Source: GCA-2737725 sp033763995 (lineage in GTDB: Bacteria > Pseudomonadota > Alphaproteobacteria > Rhodospirillales > Rhodospirillaceae). Taken from it: 64,000 nucleotides of DNA. Below the pieces are notes generated by a model. The model worked only from the letters and a program-made list of their open reading frames with translations, was not told the DNA's origin and ran no database searches. Shown one piece after another: positions 22,657-30,640 of the stretch (positions are counted from its first letter, which is position 1; the number at the start of each line of letters is the position of its first letter). The position numbers and the translations under genes are program-made. The DNA is taken from positions 1-64,000 of the forward strand of contig JANRJL010000020.1 in the NCBI GenBank assembly GCA_033763995.1, in the 5' to 3' direction.

Positions 22657-25035
22657 TTGTCCATGTTGTCGCAAAATCTCGAGAAGACCCTCCACCGCGC
22701 TTTGGCCGGCGCCGCCGAGCGCCGCCACGAATACGCCACGCTGGAGCATCTTCTGCTGTCCCTGTGCGACGACCAGGATGCCATCGCCGTGATGAAGGCC
22801 TGCAACGTCAACGTCGACCAGCTCAAGCAGACCGTGAAGCAATTCGTCGACGACGATTTGAAGGGCCTGATCGGGTCCGCCGGCGACGATCCCAAGCCCA
22901 CGTCGGGCTTCCAGCGCGTCATCCAGCGCGCGGCGATTCACGTGCAGTCCTCCGGCCGCGAGGAGGTCACCGGCGCCAACGTGCTGGTGGCGCTGTTCTC
23001 GGAACGCGAGAGCCACGCGGTCTATTATCTGCAATCGCAGGACATGACGCGGCTCGACGCCGTCAATTACATCTCCCACGGCATCGCCAAGCGCCCCGGC
23101 CAGGCCGAGCGCAAGCCCGTCAGCGGCGCCGAGGGCGAGGCGCGCTCCGAAGAGGTCGTCAAGAAGGGCCAGGAGGCCTTGGCGGCCTATTGCGTCAACC
23201 TCAACGAGAAGGCCAAGCAGGGCAAAATCGACCCGCTGATCGGGCGCGAGAAGGAAATCGAGCGCACCATCCAAATTCTCTGCCGGCGCAACAAGAACAA
23301 CCCGCTCTACGTCGGCGACGCGGGCGTGGGCAAGACCGCCATCGCCGAGGGCCTGGCGCGGCGCATCCTCAACAAGGACGTGCCCGAGGTGCTGCACGAG
23401 TCGGTGATCTTCGCCCTCGACATGGGCTCGCTGCTGGCCGGAACCCGTTATCGGGGTGACTTCGAGGAACGCCTCAAGGCCGTGCTGTCGGAATTGGAAG
23501 CCACCAAGGGCGCGATCCTGTTCATCGACGAAATTCACACCGTCATCGGCGCCGGCGCCACCTCGGGCGGGGCCATGGATGCCTCGAACTTGCTCAAACC
23601 CGCGCTGGCCTCGGGCACGCTGCGCTGCATGGGCTCGACCACCTACAAGGAATACCGCAACTACTTCGAGAAGGACCGCGCGCTCGTGCGCCGCTTCCAG
23701 AAGATCGACGTCAACGAGCCCACGGTCGAGGACACCGTGAAAATTCTCAAGGGCCTCAAGCCCTATTACGAGGAGCACCACAAGGTGCGTTACACCGCCG
23801 AGGCCATTCGCACGGCGGTGGAATTGGCCGCGCGCTACATCCATGACCGCAAGCTGCCCGACAAGGCCATCGACGTGATCGACGAGGTGGGCGCCTCGCG
23901 CATGCTGCTGCCCGAAGCCAAGCGGCGCAAGGTCGTCAGCGTCAAGGACGTGGAGGAAGTGGTGGCGAAAATCGCCCGCATTCCGCCCAAGTCCGTCAGC
24001 CGCGACGACAAGAAGGCGCTGCAGAACCTCGACCGCGACCTGAAGACCATGGTCTTCGGCCAGGACAAGGCCATCGAGGCGCTGTCCAGCGCCATCAAGC
24101 TGTCGCGCGCGGGCCTGCGCGAGCCGGAAAAGCCCATCGGCAGCTATTTGTTCTCGGGCCCCACCGGCGTCGGCAAAACCGAGGCCGCGCGCCAATTGGC
24201 CAAGAGCCTGGGGATCGAGATTCACCGCTTCGACATGTCGGAGTACATGGAGCGCCATTCCGTCTCGCGCCTGATCGGCGCGCCGCCGGGCTACGTCGGC
24301 TTCGATCAGGGCGGCCTGCTGACCGACGCGGTCGATCAGCATCCGCATTGCGTGCTGCTGCTCGACGAGATCGAGAAGGCGCACCCGGACCTCTACAACA
24401 TCCTTCTGCAGATCATGGATCACGGCAAGCTCACCGACCACAACGGCAAGTCGGTCAACTTCCGCAACGTCATCCTGATCATGACCACCAACGCCGGTGC
24501 GTCGGAAATGGCCAAGCACGCCATCGGTTTCGAGCGCGACATGCGCGAGGGCGAGGACGCGGCGGCCATCGAGAAGATGTTCACGCCCGAGTTTCGCAAC
24601 CGGCTTGACGCCGTGATCGCGTTCTCCAACCTGCCGCCCGAGGTGGTGGGCCGCGTCGTCGACAAGTTCGTCATGCAGCTCGAGGCGCAACTGGCCGACC
24701 GCAACGTCACCATCGAGCTGTCCATGGCGGCGCGCGAATGGCTGGCCAAGAAGGGCTACGACAAGCAGATGGGGGCGCGGCCGCTGGCGCGCGTCATCCA
24801 ACAGGAAATCAAGAAGCCGCTGGCCGACAAGCTGCTGTTTGGCGACCTCATCACCGGCGGGCACGTTGTGGTGGAACTGGTGGACGACAAGCTCACCTTC
24901 GAAATCACCCCGGCCGAGCCCAAGGCCAAGGCCAAGGCGCCCGAGGACGCTCCAGACGACATCGACGACGAGGCGGGCGACGGCGCGGCCGACACGCCCC
25001 CCGATGCGCCCAAGGAGCCGGTCGCGGTCAGATAA
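22657..25035 (+). CDS. clpA: ATP-dependent Clp protease ATP-binding subunit ClpA
   Basis: AAA+ unfoldase that feeds ClpP. The N domain (LSQNLEKTLHRALAGA...) binds ClpS; D1 has Walker A GDAGVGKT near residue 221 and D2 has GPTGVGKT near 501 with the arginine-finger region GFERD...FTPEFRNRLD. The last 40 residues are an acidic, alanine-rich tail, longer than in E. coli ClpA. The start is a TTG spaced eight bases from AAGGAA; an in-frame ATG two codons later is the alternative. The neighbour clpS encodes its adaptor. Confidence 0.95.
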   Translation: MSMLSQNLEKTLHRALAGAAERRHEYATLEHLLLSLCDDQDAIAVMKACNVNVDQLKQTVKQFVDDDLKGLIGSAGDDPKPTSGFQRVIQRAAIHVQSSGREEVTGANVLVALFSERESHAVYYLQSQDMTRLDAVNYISHGIAKRPGQAERKPVSGAEGEARSEEVVKKGQEALAAYCVNLNEKAKQGKIDPLIGREKEIERTIQILCRRNKNNPLYVGDAGVGKTAIAEGLARRILNKDVPEVLHESVIFALDMGSLLAGTRYRGDFEERLKAVLSELEATKGAILFIDEIHTVIGAGATSGGAMDASNLLKPALASGTLRCMGSTTYKEYRNYFEKDRALVRRFQKIDVNEPTVEDTVKILKGLKPYYEEHHKVRYTAEAIRTAVELAARYIHDRKLPDKAIDVIDEVGASRMLLPEAKRRKVVSVKDVEEVVAKIARIPPKSVSRDDKKALQNLDRDLKTMVFGQDKAIEALSSAIKLSRAGLREPEKPIGSYLFSGPTGVGKTEAARQLAKSLGIEIHRFDMSEYMERHSVSRLIGAPPGYVGFDQGGLLTDAVDQHPHCVLLLDEIEKAHPDLYNILLQIMDHGKLTDHNGKSVNFRNVILIMTTNAGASEMAKHAIGFERDMREGEDAAAIEKMFTPEFRNRLDAVIAFSNLPPEVVGRVVDKFVMQLEAQLADRNVTIELSMAAREWLAKKGYDKQMGARPLARVIQQEIKKPLADKLLFGDLITGGHVVVELVDDKLTFEITPAEPKAKAKAPEDAPDDIDDEAGDGAADTPPDAPKEPVAVR

Positions 25036-25044
25036 GGCCGTTAC

Positions 25045-25317
25045 TTACGAATTGAGTTTGATGATCGCGAAGATCAGGCCGGCCAACCCGATCATGGAGC
25101 CGAAGCAGAACGTCGCCACCTGAAACGTCGAAGGGAGGTTGGAAACCTTGCCCTTAAGCTCGCCCATGTCGAGCGCGATCTGGCCGACGGTCTGTTCCAG
25201 TTGTTCCAGGCGACGTTCCACGGTCATATCGCCTCCGCCTCCACTTCCATCGGTCATTCGTTTGGCCAGCGCCTTATCGATTCTTTCGTCCAATATCTTG
25301 GTGGCCGGATCGCTCAT
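25045..25317 (-). CDS. Small coiled-coil protein with C-terminal membrane helix
   Basis: A 90-residue protein of unknown function: a charged N-terminus with a GSGGGG linker, a heptad-like coiled coil (VERRLEQLEQTVGQIALDMGELKGKV) and a C-terminal transmembrane helix (VATFCFGSMIGLAGLIFAII). The plan recalls tail-anchored XhlA-like accessory proteins, but I see no family-specific motif. Its start overlaps the stop of the next upstream gene by four bases, so the two are translated together. It converges on clpA nine bases from its stop. Confidence 0.6.
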   Translation of the reverse strand: MSDPATKILDERIDKALAKRMTDGSGGGGDMTVERRLEQLEQTVGQIALDMGELKGKVSNLPSTFQVATFCFGSMIGLAGLIFAIIKLNS

Positions 25318-25556
25318 GGGCGGCCTTCGCTGTCTTCCAGCCGCTCTAGCACCTTCTCAAGCGCATGAGACGTCGCCTCAAGCCTGCTGCCGATGCTGTC
25401 ATAGCCCAATAAACCAGTTCCTCGCCTGTCCTTAGGGGGCGAAACTTGATCGTGGAGTTCCTTCACGGCCTCGGTCAAGTTGTTGACGGCCTTGGCGAGC
25501 TCCAAAATAGCGATTTCAGACTTTCGCGCCGAGTGGGTTGTGATCGTGATGGTCAT
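25314..25556 (-). CDS. Small helical protein, partner of the tail-anchored coiled-coil gene
   Basis: An 80-residue soluble protein of unknown function. It has a helix AILELAKAVNNLTEAVKELHDQV, a central loop with PPKDRRGTGLLGYDS, and a second helix ATSHALEKVLERLED. The ATG at 25556 begins MTITITTHSARK; a longer frame upstream is less likely. The stop codon overlaps the start of the coiled-coil/membrane gene (ATGA), so both products are probably made together and could form a helical complex. Its bases are more AT-rich than clpA. Confidence 0.5.
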   Translation of the reverse strand: MTITITTHSARKSEIAILELAKAVNNLTEAVKELHDQVSPPKDRRGTGLLGYDSIGSRLEATSHALEKVLERLEDSEGRP

Positions 25557-25765
25557 GGTGTGTTCGCGTGCCTGTATATCAGACGGAACCAAATGTAACA
25601 TGAAATTCAGGATGTTGGCCACTGGGTCATGCCTAGGGCAAACGGTGAAATCGTGAGAAACTCAGGCCGCTGCGATCAAGTGTATTCACTTTGATCCTGC
25701 ATTTCCCGCGTACATACTTTCCGGCTATGCTTCACCCGGACCACATGCTCAGGGAGGGCACAGCC

Positions 25766-26662
25766 ATGAAACGTCGTTCGGTCATGCAACTCATCGGCGG
25801 CGCGGGGGCCGCGCTCGCCGCACCGGTCATTTCCGCGCCGGCCATCACCGCTCCGGCGATCATCGGGCGCGCGGCCCGGGCGGCCACGGCCTTCGATCCG
25901 AAAAACCCGGACCACATCTCCATGGCGCACCGCAAGCTGGTGTATTCGGCCGACGGCAACGTCACCTTCACCTGGTTGCGCGCCATGCGCTACGCGCTCA
26001 TCGACAGCGCCTTCACGCCGCTGTGGGAGTTGCACTCGGGCGTCATGTTCCGCACCGTCGACAAGCCCGACGGCACCTACGAGGTGCACGCCATCAACGC
26101 GATTTACTACACCGACCTCGAGACCGAGAAGTTCATCGAGAACTTCAAGAACCCGTGGACCGGCCAGACCGTGACGTTCCTCTACGCCCGGCCCGAGGCG
26201 CCCAAGCCCAGCGTGCGCGTCACCCACTTCGGCAAGACCGGGCCCATGGGCGAGGAGGGCGCGCCGCCCGCCGGCATGAAGCGCGCGGTGGAAAACCGCA
26301 AGATCGGACCCGCCTGGGCCGTGGGCGATCAAATCTGGCTGCGCGCGGACTCCGTGAGCCGTTTCGAGCCCACCGAACCCGGCAAGCGCATGAGCCAAGT
26401 CAACGACTGGCTGACCTATTCCGGCAGCGTCTCGGCGGTGATGGACCCGGCGGTGAAAAACCCGGCCTGCACCCAGGTCTTCAACGACATCAACACCTTC
26501 CCGGGTTGGTTCGGCATGGAGGACCGCCCGGGCAATTACGTTGGCCGCGGTTTCGGCGCCAAGGTGTTCAAGTTCGACGACATGCCGAAAATCTGGCGCG
26601 ATATTTTCGTCGCCAAGAACCCCGCCATCGCCAAGGACCCCAAGGCCGCGCTGGGGGCGTGA
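25766..26662 (+). CDS. Tat-exported DUF1838 family protein (copy 2 of 3)
   Basis: A 298-residue DUF1838 member. The N-terminus MKRRSVMQLIGGAGAALAAP is a twin-arginine signal peptide rich in Ala/Pro up to about residue 40. Family segments shared with copy 1 are YTDLETEKFIENFKNPWTGQ and MEDRPGNYVGRGFG. AGGGAGGG at 25751-25758 supports the ATG. Its partner or substrate is unknown; the family has no assigned reaction that I know. It stands alone, ten bases from the convergent ligase gene. Confidence 0.8.
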   Translation: MKRRSVMQLIGGAGAALAAPVISAPAITAPAIIGRAARAATAFDPKNPDHISMAHRKLVYSADGNVTFTWLRAMRYALIDSAFTPLWELHSGVMFRTVDKPDGTYEVHAINAIYYTDLETEKFIENFKNPWTGQTVTFLYARPEAPKPSVRVTHFGKTGPMGEEGAPPAGMKRAVENRKIGPAWAVGDQIWLRADSVSRFEPTEPGKRMSQVNDWLTYSGSVSAVMDPAVKNPACTQVFNDINTFPGWFGMEDRPGNYVGRGFGAKVFKFDDMPKIWRDIFVAKNPAIAKDPKAALGA

Positions 26663-26671
26663 TCCGTCTCG

Positions 26672-27877
26672 TCACGCGGCGGGGTCCGCTAGGACAGCCT
26701 CGTCGCCGCGCGCCTGGGTCGCCGCCGCGATCCATTCGGCCACGCCCGTGAGCGCCTTCTCGCGGGTCAGGCCGCGGTCGCGGGCGCGGCCGTAAACGGC
26801 CAATTGCACGTCGGCGCTGCTGCCGCGCGCGAGAATGCGCCGCGCGTGCGCCGCCTCGGCCTCGCAGCCCAGCACGCGCGCGTCTTCGGCGGTGAGGCCG
26901 AGCAGGCGTTCGACGGCGTCGGCCATCGGCTCCAGGCGCGCCTGGACCTGGTCGATCAACGTGCCCTGGATGCCGAAGCGCTGGGCGCGCCAGCGATTCT
27001 CGTCGGCGATGAGCCGGCCCATGGGCGAGATGTCGGCGTTCAGCGTCGGGTCGCGCCACAGGGCCCGGATCAGGCAGCGGAACAGCGCGGCGATGCACAG
27101 CGTGTCCTCGACGTAGGTGCAGCTATCGGCGATGCGCAGTTCGAGCGTGGGAAAGCGCGACGACGGCCGGATCGCCCACCAGATGTGCGACGGGCTCGGG
27201 ATCGCGCCCGACCTGACCAGCAGGTCGACGAAGACATGGTAATCGCCCTCGTTGCGGAACACCGCCGGCAGCCCGGTGCGCGGCAGCTCGTCGTAGGCGG
27301 CCAGGCGGTAGCCCTTCATGCCGGTGCGCTGCTTCTGCCAGAACGGCGACGACGTGCTGAGCGCCAGGAACACGGGCAGGAAGGGCAGCGCGCGGTTCAT
27401 CAGGTCGACGCGGCTCGCGTTCGCGGGCGGCGCGACGTGCACGTGCAGGCCGCACAGCACGTTGCGCCGGCCGACGATTTGCAGTTCGGACTGGATGTTC
27501 TTGTAGCGCTGCTTCGGCGTCAGGCGCTGTTCGGTCCAACTCGCCGTCGGAAACGTGCCGGCGGCGGCGATGGCCAGGCCGTGACGCCGCCCGATGGCGG
27601 CGATGGTGCCGCGCGACAGCGTCAATTCGCGCCGCGCCTCGGCGAAATCCGTCAGCACCGGCGTGGCGATCTCCATTTGCGACTGCAGCATCTCGGTGGT
27701 GACGATGCCGCCCAGCTCCTTGCGGCACTCGGCCATGAACTTCGGCCGCAGCCGCTTGGCGATGCGGTAGTTCTTCAGCTCGGCGATGAAATACTCCTCC
27801 TCGATGCCGAACGTGAAGGGCGCGTCCGTGCTCAGCGGCGGCGGGCTCGCGGTCAGCGGCTTGGGCGATGAATACAT
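26672..27877 (-). CDS. YbdK-like carboxylate-amine ligase (GCS2 family)
   Basis: A 401-residue ATP-dependent ligase of the glutamate-cysteine ligase 2 fold. The metal/ATP site GIEEEYFI is near residue 24, CGLHVHVAP near 143 and the substrate-binding TLELRIADSCTYVEDT near 250. YbdK of E. coli has weak glutamate-cysteine ligase activity; the natural reaction of most members is unknown. GGGAG lies seven bases before the ATG. It lies downstream of the glnA terminator on the same strand. Confidence 0.85.
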   Translation of the reverse strand: MYSSPKPLTASPPPLSTDAPFTFGIEEEYFIAELKNYRIAKRLRPKFMAECRKELGGIVTTEMLQSQMEIATPVLTDFAEARRELTLSRGTIAAIGRRHGLAIAAAGTFPTASWTEQRLTPKQRYKNIQSELQIVGRRNVLCGLHVHVAPPANASRVDLMNRALPFLPVFLALSTSSPFWQKQRTGMKGYRLAAYDELPRTGLPAVFRNEGDYHVFVDLLVRSGAIPSPSHIWWAIRPSSRFPTLELRIADSCTYVEDTLCIAALFRCLIRALWRDPTLNADISPMGRLIADENRWRAQRFGIQGTLIDQVQARLEPMADAVERLLGLTAEDARVLGCEAEAAHARRILARGSSADVQLAVYGRARDRGLTREKALTGVAEWIAAATQARGDEAVLADPAA

Positions 27878-27984
27878 GGGTCGCTCCCGGTCTGTTTTGA
27901 TTTTCGGCGAGCGGTCACGATACGCAAGATCGCCTCGGCGGCAACTGAAACCGCTGTCACGCGAACGGTTGTGCTTGACAAAGT

Positions 27985-28015
27985 AAAAAACCCCCGGATC
28001 GCTCCGGGGGTTTTT
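27985..28015 (-). terminator. Rho-independent terminator after glnA
   Basis: An 8-bp stem CCCCCGGA (27991-27998) / TCCGGGGG (28003-28010) with a TCGC loop, flanked by AAAAAA at 27985-27990 and TTTTT at 28011-28015. It would work on both strands; its natural user is glnA, which ends 28 bases away. Confidence 0.9.
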
Positions 28016-28037
28016 GTGTGTCGCGGATGTCTCGGAT

Positions 28038-29447
28038 TTAGGCCGAGTAGTACCACGCGTATTCCAGCGGGTGCGGGGTGATTTCCAGCTTCTTCACTTC
28101 CTGCGACTTGAGGTCGATGTAGCCGTCGATGAAGTCGTCGCTGAACACGTCACCCTGCTTCAGGAAGCCGCGGTCCTTGTTCAGGTTTTCCAAGGCCTCG
28201 CGCAAGGAGCCGCACACGGTGGGCACTTGCTTGAGTTCTTCCGGCGGCAGTTCGTAGAGGTTCTTGTCCATCGGATCGCCCGGGTGGATCTTGTTCTTGA
28301 TGCCGTCCAGGCCCGCCATCAGCATGGCCGCGAAACCCAAATAGGGGTTCGACGCCGGGTCGGGGAAGCGCACTTCCACGCGCTTGCCCTTGGGGCTGGC
28401 CACATACGGAATGCGGCACGAGGCAGACCGATTCCGAGAGGAGTAGGCCAGCAGCACCGGGGCTTCGTAGCCCGGCACCAAGCGCTTGTACGAATTCGTC
28501 GTGGCGTTGGTGAAGGCGTTGATCGCCTTGGCGTGCTTGATGATGCCGCCGATGTAGTACAGGCAGGTGTCCGACAGGTCGGCGTAGCCCGAACCCGCGA
28601 ACAGGTTCTTGCCGCCTTTCCACAGCGACTGGTGGACGTGCATGCCCGAGCCGTTGTCGCCGAACACGGGCTTGGGCATGAAAGTCGCCGTCTTGCCGTA
28701 GGAGTGCGCGACCATCGAGACGACATACTTGTAAAGCTGCATGTTGTCGGCGCACTTGATGAGCGTGTCGAACTTGATGCCCAATTCGTGCTGGGCGGGC
28801 GCGACCTCATGATGGTGCTTTTCCATCACCACGCCCATTTCCTGCAGCACGGTCACCATCTCGGCGCGCAGGTCCTGGCACTGATCGACCGGGGCGACCG
28901 GGAAGTAGCCACCCTTGGGGGCAGGGCGGTGGCCCATGTTGCCTTCGTCGTAGCGCTTGCCCGAGTTGTAGGGGCCTTCCTCGCTGTCGAAGGCATAGCC
29001 CATGTTGTTGGACTCGGTGGTCCAGCGCACGTCGTCGAACACGAAGAACTCGGCCTCGGGGCCGACGTACACGGTGTCGGCGGTGCCGCTGCTCTCGAGG
29101 TACTTCACCGCCTTCTTGGCGATGGAGCGCGGATCGCGGTTGTAGGGCTGGCCCGTCGAGGGCTCGATCACGTCGCAAAAGACGATCATCAACGGCTGGG
29201 CCGCGAAGGGGTCCATGGTGATGGTCGACAGGTCCGGCTTGAGCTGCATGTCGGACTCGGAGATGTCCTTCCAGCCCGCGATCGACGAGCCGTCGAACAT
29301 GATGCCTTCGGTCAGCATCTCTTCGTCGACGGTGCTGATGTGCTGGGCGGTGTGCTGCCACTTGCCCGCCGGGTTGGTGAAGCGGAAATCGACGTATTTG
29401 ACTTCCTTGTCCTTCATGTACTGCAGAACTTTTTTGACGTCCGACAT
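28038..29447 (-). CDS. glnA: Glutamine synthetase type I
   Basis: Makes glutamine from glutamate, ammonia and ATP; cytosolic dodecamer, 469 residues (normal). Visible landmarks are FDGSSIAGW near residue 51, the metal-binding glutamates in GPEAEFFVFDD, KPVFGDNGSGMHVHQSL in the active site, and the adenylylation tyrosine in DKNLYELPPEE (about residue 397). The latter shows control by GlnE-type adenylylation. GGGAGAG precedes the ATG. It is the second gene of a glnB-glnA operon. Confidence 0.97.
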   Translation of the reverse strand: MSDVKKVLQYMKDKEVKYVDFRFTNPAGKWQHTAQHISTVDEEMLTEGIMFDGSSIAGWKDISESDMQLKPDLSTITMDPFAAQPLMIVFCDVIEPSTGQPYNRDPRSIAKKAVKYLESSGTADTVYVGPEAEFFVFDDVRWTTESNNMGYAFDSEEGPYNSGKRYDEGNMGHRPAPKGGYFPVAPVDQCQDLRAEMVTVLQEMGVVMEKHHHEVAPAQHELGIKFDTLIKCADNMQLYKYVVSMVAHSYGKTATFMPKPVFGDNGSGMHVHQSLWKGGKNLFAGSGYADLSDTCLYYIGGIIKHAKAINAFTNATTNSYKRLVPGYEAPVLLAYSSRNRSASCRIPYVASPKGKRVEVRFPDPASNPYLGFAAMLMAGLDGIKNKIHPGDPMDKNLYELPPEELKQVPTVCGSLREALENLNKDRGFLKQGDVFSDDFIDGYIDLKSQEVKKLEITPHPLEYAWYYSA

Positions 29448-29593
29448 GGTCTCGACTCTCCCTGGTATGGTTCTCGGTTAATTCAACGTTTCATGATCAC
29501 GACAAAGCGCCGCGCGAGGCTGAAGGCCCCGCTCAGCGCCGGCCGGTTGTGCGTTTTTAAGGTGCGTCCCGGCTTTTGGGGTGAGGGTGGTGG

Positions 29594-29932
29594 CTAAATC
29601 GCGTCGCCGCCGCGCTCCCCGGTTCTGATGCGAATGGCGTCCTCGATCGAATACACGAAGATCTTGCCGTCGCCGATGCGTCCCGTGTGGGCCGCCTTCT
29701 TGATCGCCTCGATGGCGCGATCCAGCATGGCGTCATCCAACACGATTTCGATCTTCACCTTGGGGAGAAAATCGACGACGTACTCGGCGCCGCGATACAA
29801 TTCGGTGTGGCCCTTCTGACGACCAAAGCCCTTCGCCTCGGTCACGGTAATGCCCTGCAAGCCGACCTCGTGCAACGCTTCTTTCACTTCGTCCAGCTTG
29901 AAGGGCTTGATGATGGCTTCGATCTTTTTCAT
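29594..29932 (-). CDS. glnB: Nitrogen regulatory protein P-II
   Basis: Trimeric signalling protein (112 residues) that senses 2-oxoglutarate, ATP/ADP and uridylylation and controls glutamine synthetase adenylylation and nitrogen regulation. The start MKKIEAIIKPFKLDEVK, the T-loop with uridylylated Tyr51 in GHTELYRGAEY, and the C-terminal GDGKIFVYSIEDAIRIRTGE are all canonical. AAAGGA supports the ATG at 29932. It lies 146 bases upstream of glnA, as in other Rhodospirillales. Confidence 0.96.
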   Translation of the reverse strand: MKKIEAIIKPFKLDEVKEALHEVGLQGITVTEAKGFGRQKGHTELYRGAEYVVDFLPKVKIEIVLDDAMLDRAIEAIKKAAHTGRIGDGKIFVYSIEDAIRIRTGERGGDAI

Positions 29933-30088
29933 TGCGGTCCTTTGCGGCGTCCTTTGTTGGTCTTGGGTCGCGGTCGTCTCGTCTTGAACCGGTGGCGGCT
30001 CGTCCGGTGTCGGCGGGGCCAAAAGCGTCCGGCCGCGCACGTCCTCGCACGGGCCCCCGTCACGCCGATGATCCCACGACCTTGCTTA

Positions 30089-30104
30089 TTCAAGATCTGT
30101 GCCA
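30089..30104 (-). promoter_or_regulatory. Sigma54-type promoter candidate for glnB-glnA
   Basis: On the minus strand TGGCAC (30104-30099), five bases, then TTGAA (30093-30089) matches the -24/-12 consensus TGGCAC-N5-TTGC(A/T) except for A instead of C in the -12 pair. It lies about 157 bases before the glnB start. glnBA of Rhodospirillales is known to use a nitrogen-regulated sigma54 promoter. The remaining gap 29933-30362 holds no gene, and I could not identify a confident NtrC site. Confidence 0.55.
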
Positions 30105-30362
30105 AACACCGGACCGCACGAACACTCCGTTTTCCCGCGTTTTCGCCCATGGTTTTGCCCTCGGCGCGGCGGTGCCTGCACACGAAATGACCACCTTGCC
30201 TAAAGACTGGGCGCCTGTGGAAAACTCGGGCCGCGGGAGTCCCGCTAAGCCCAGGCTTTCAGCCGTTTCCGGGCTTTCTTGACGCTTGGGGTGGACGGGG
30301 CTATGAACCGGCCACGGCGGGTTCCCGGGCGTTTGGGGGCCCGTTCGTTACGCGGCAATTGC

Positions 30363-30440
30363 GGCGGGCATAGCTCAGTTGGTTAGAGCATCTGGTTGTG
30401 GTCCAGAGGGTCGGGGGTTCGAGTCCCCTTGCTCGCCCCA
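30363..30440 (+). tRNA. tRNA-His (anticodon GTG)
   Basis: Acceptor GCGGGCA (30364-30370) pairs with TGCTCGC (30430-30436) with one G-T pair. The extra G-1 at 30363 faces the discriminator C at 30437, the hallmark of tRNA-His, and CCA (30438-30440) is encoded. The anticodon loop TTGTGGT gives GTG. Confidence 0.95.
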
Positions 30441-30640
30441 TTGCTGATCTTTTCGGCCCGGAAGTCCGGCCCGCCATTATCCGGCCCGCCACTATAGGTG
30501 GGCGTTCCAGCCAATACCTCCCCGATACGTAAGAGCGCTCCACCTGTCCCCCGCCTCCCGGTTACATGGGTCATGGACTTTTCAACGCCGGGCAGAATGA
30601 GCCCGGCATGGACCGCCGACTCAAAATCAGGGCGTTCGGG

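Noticed and set aside
22114..24864. A 916-codon open frame antisense to clpS-clpA
   Set aside because: It is the mirror of a high-GC coding frame, is rich in His/Arg/Gly/Leu runs with no domain, and opposes two unmistakable genes.
28014..29597. A 527-codon open frame antisense to glnA
   Set aside because: glnA is complete and conserved on the other strand, and the frame starts inside the glnA terminator.
30121..30200. NtrC-binding pairs of TGCAC/GTGCA near the sigma54 site
   Set aside because: GGTGCCTGCAC at 30171 and similar strings are present, but none forms a convincing inverted pair with normal spacing.
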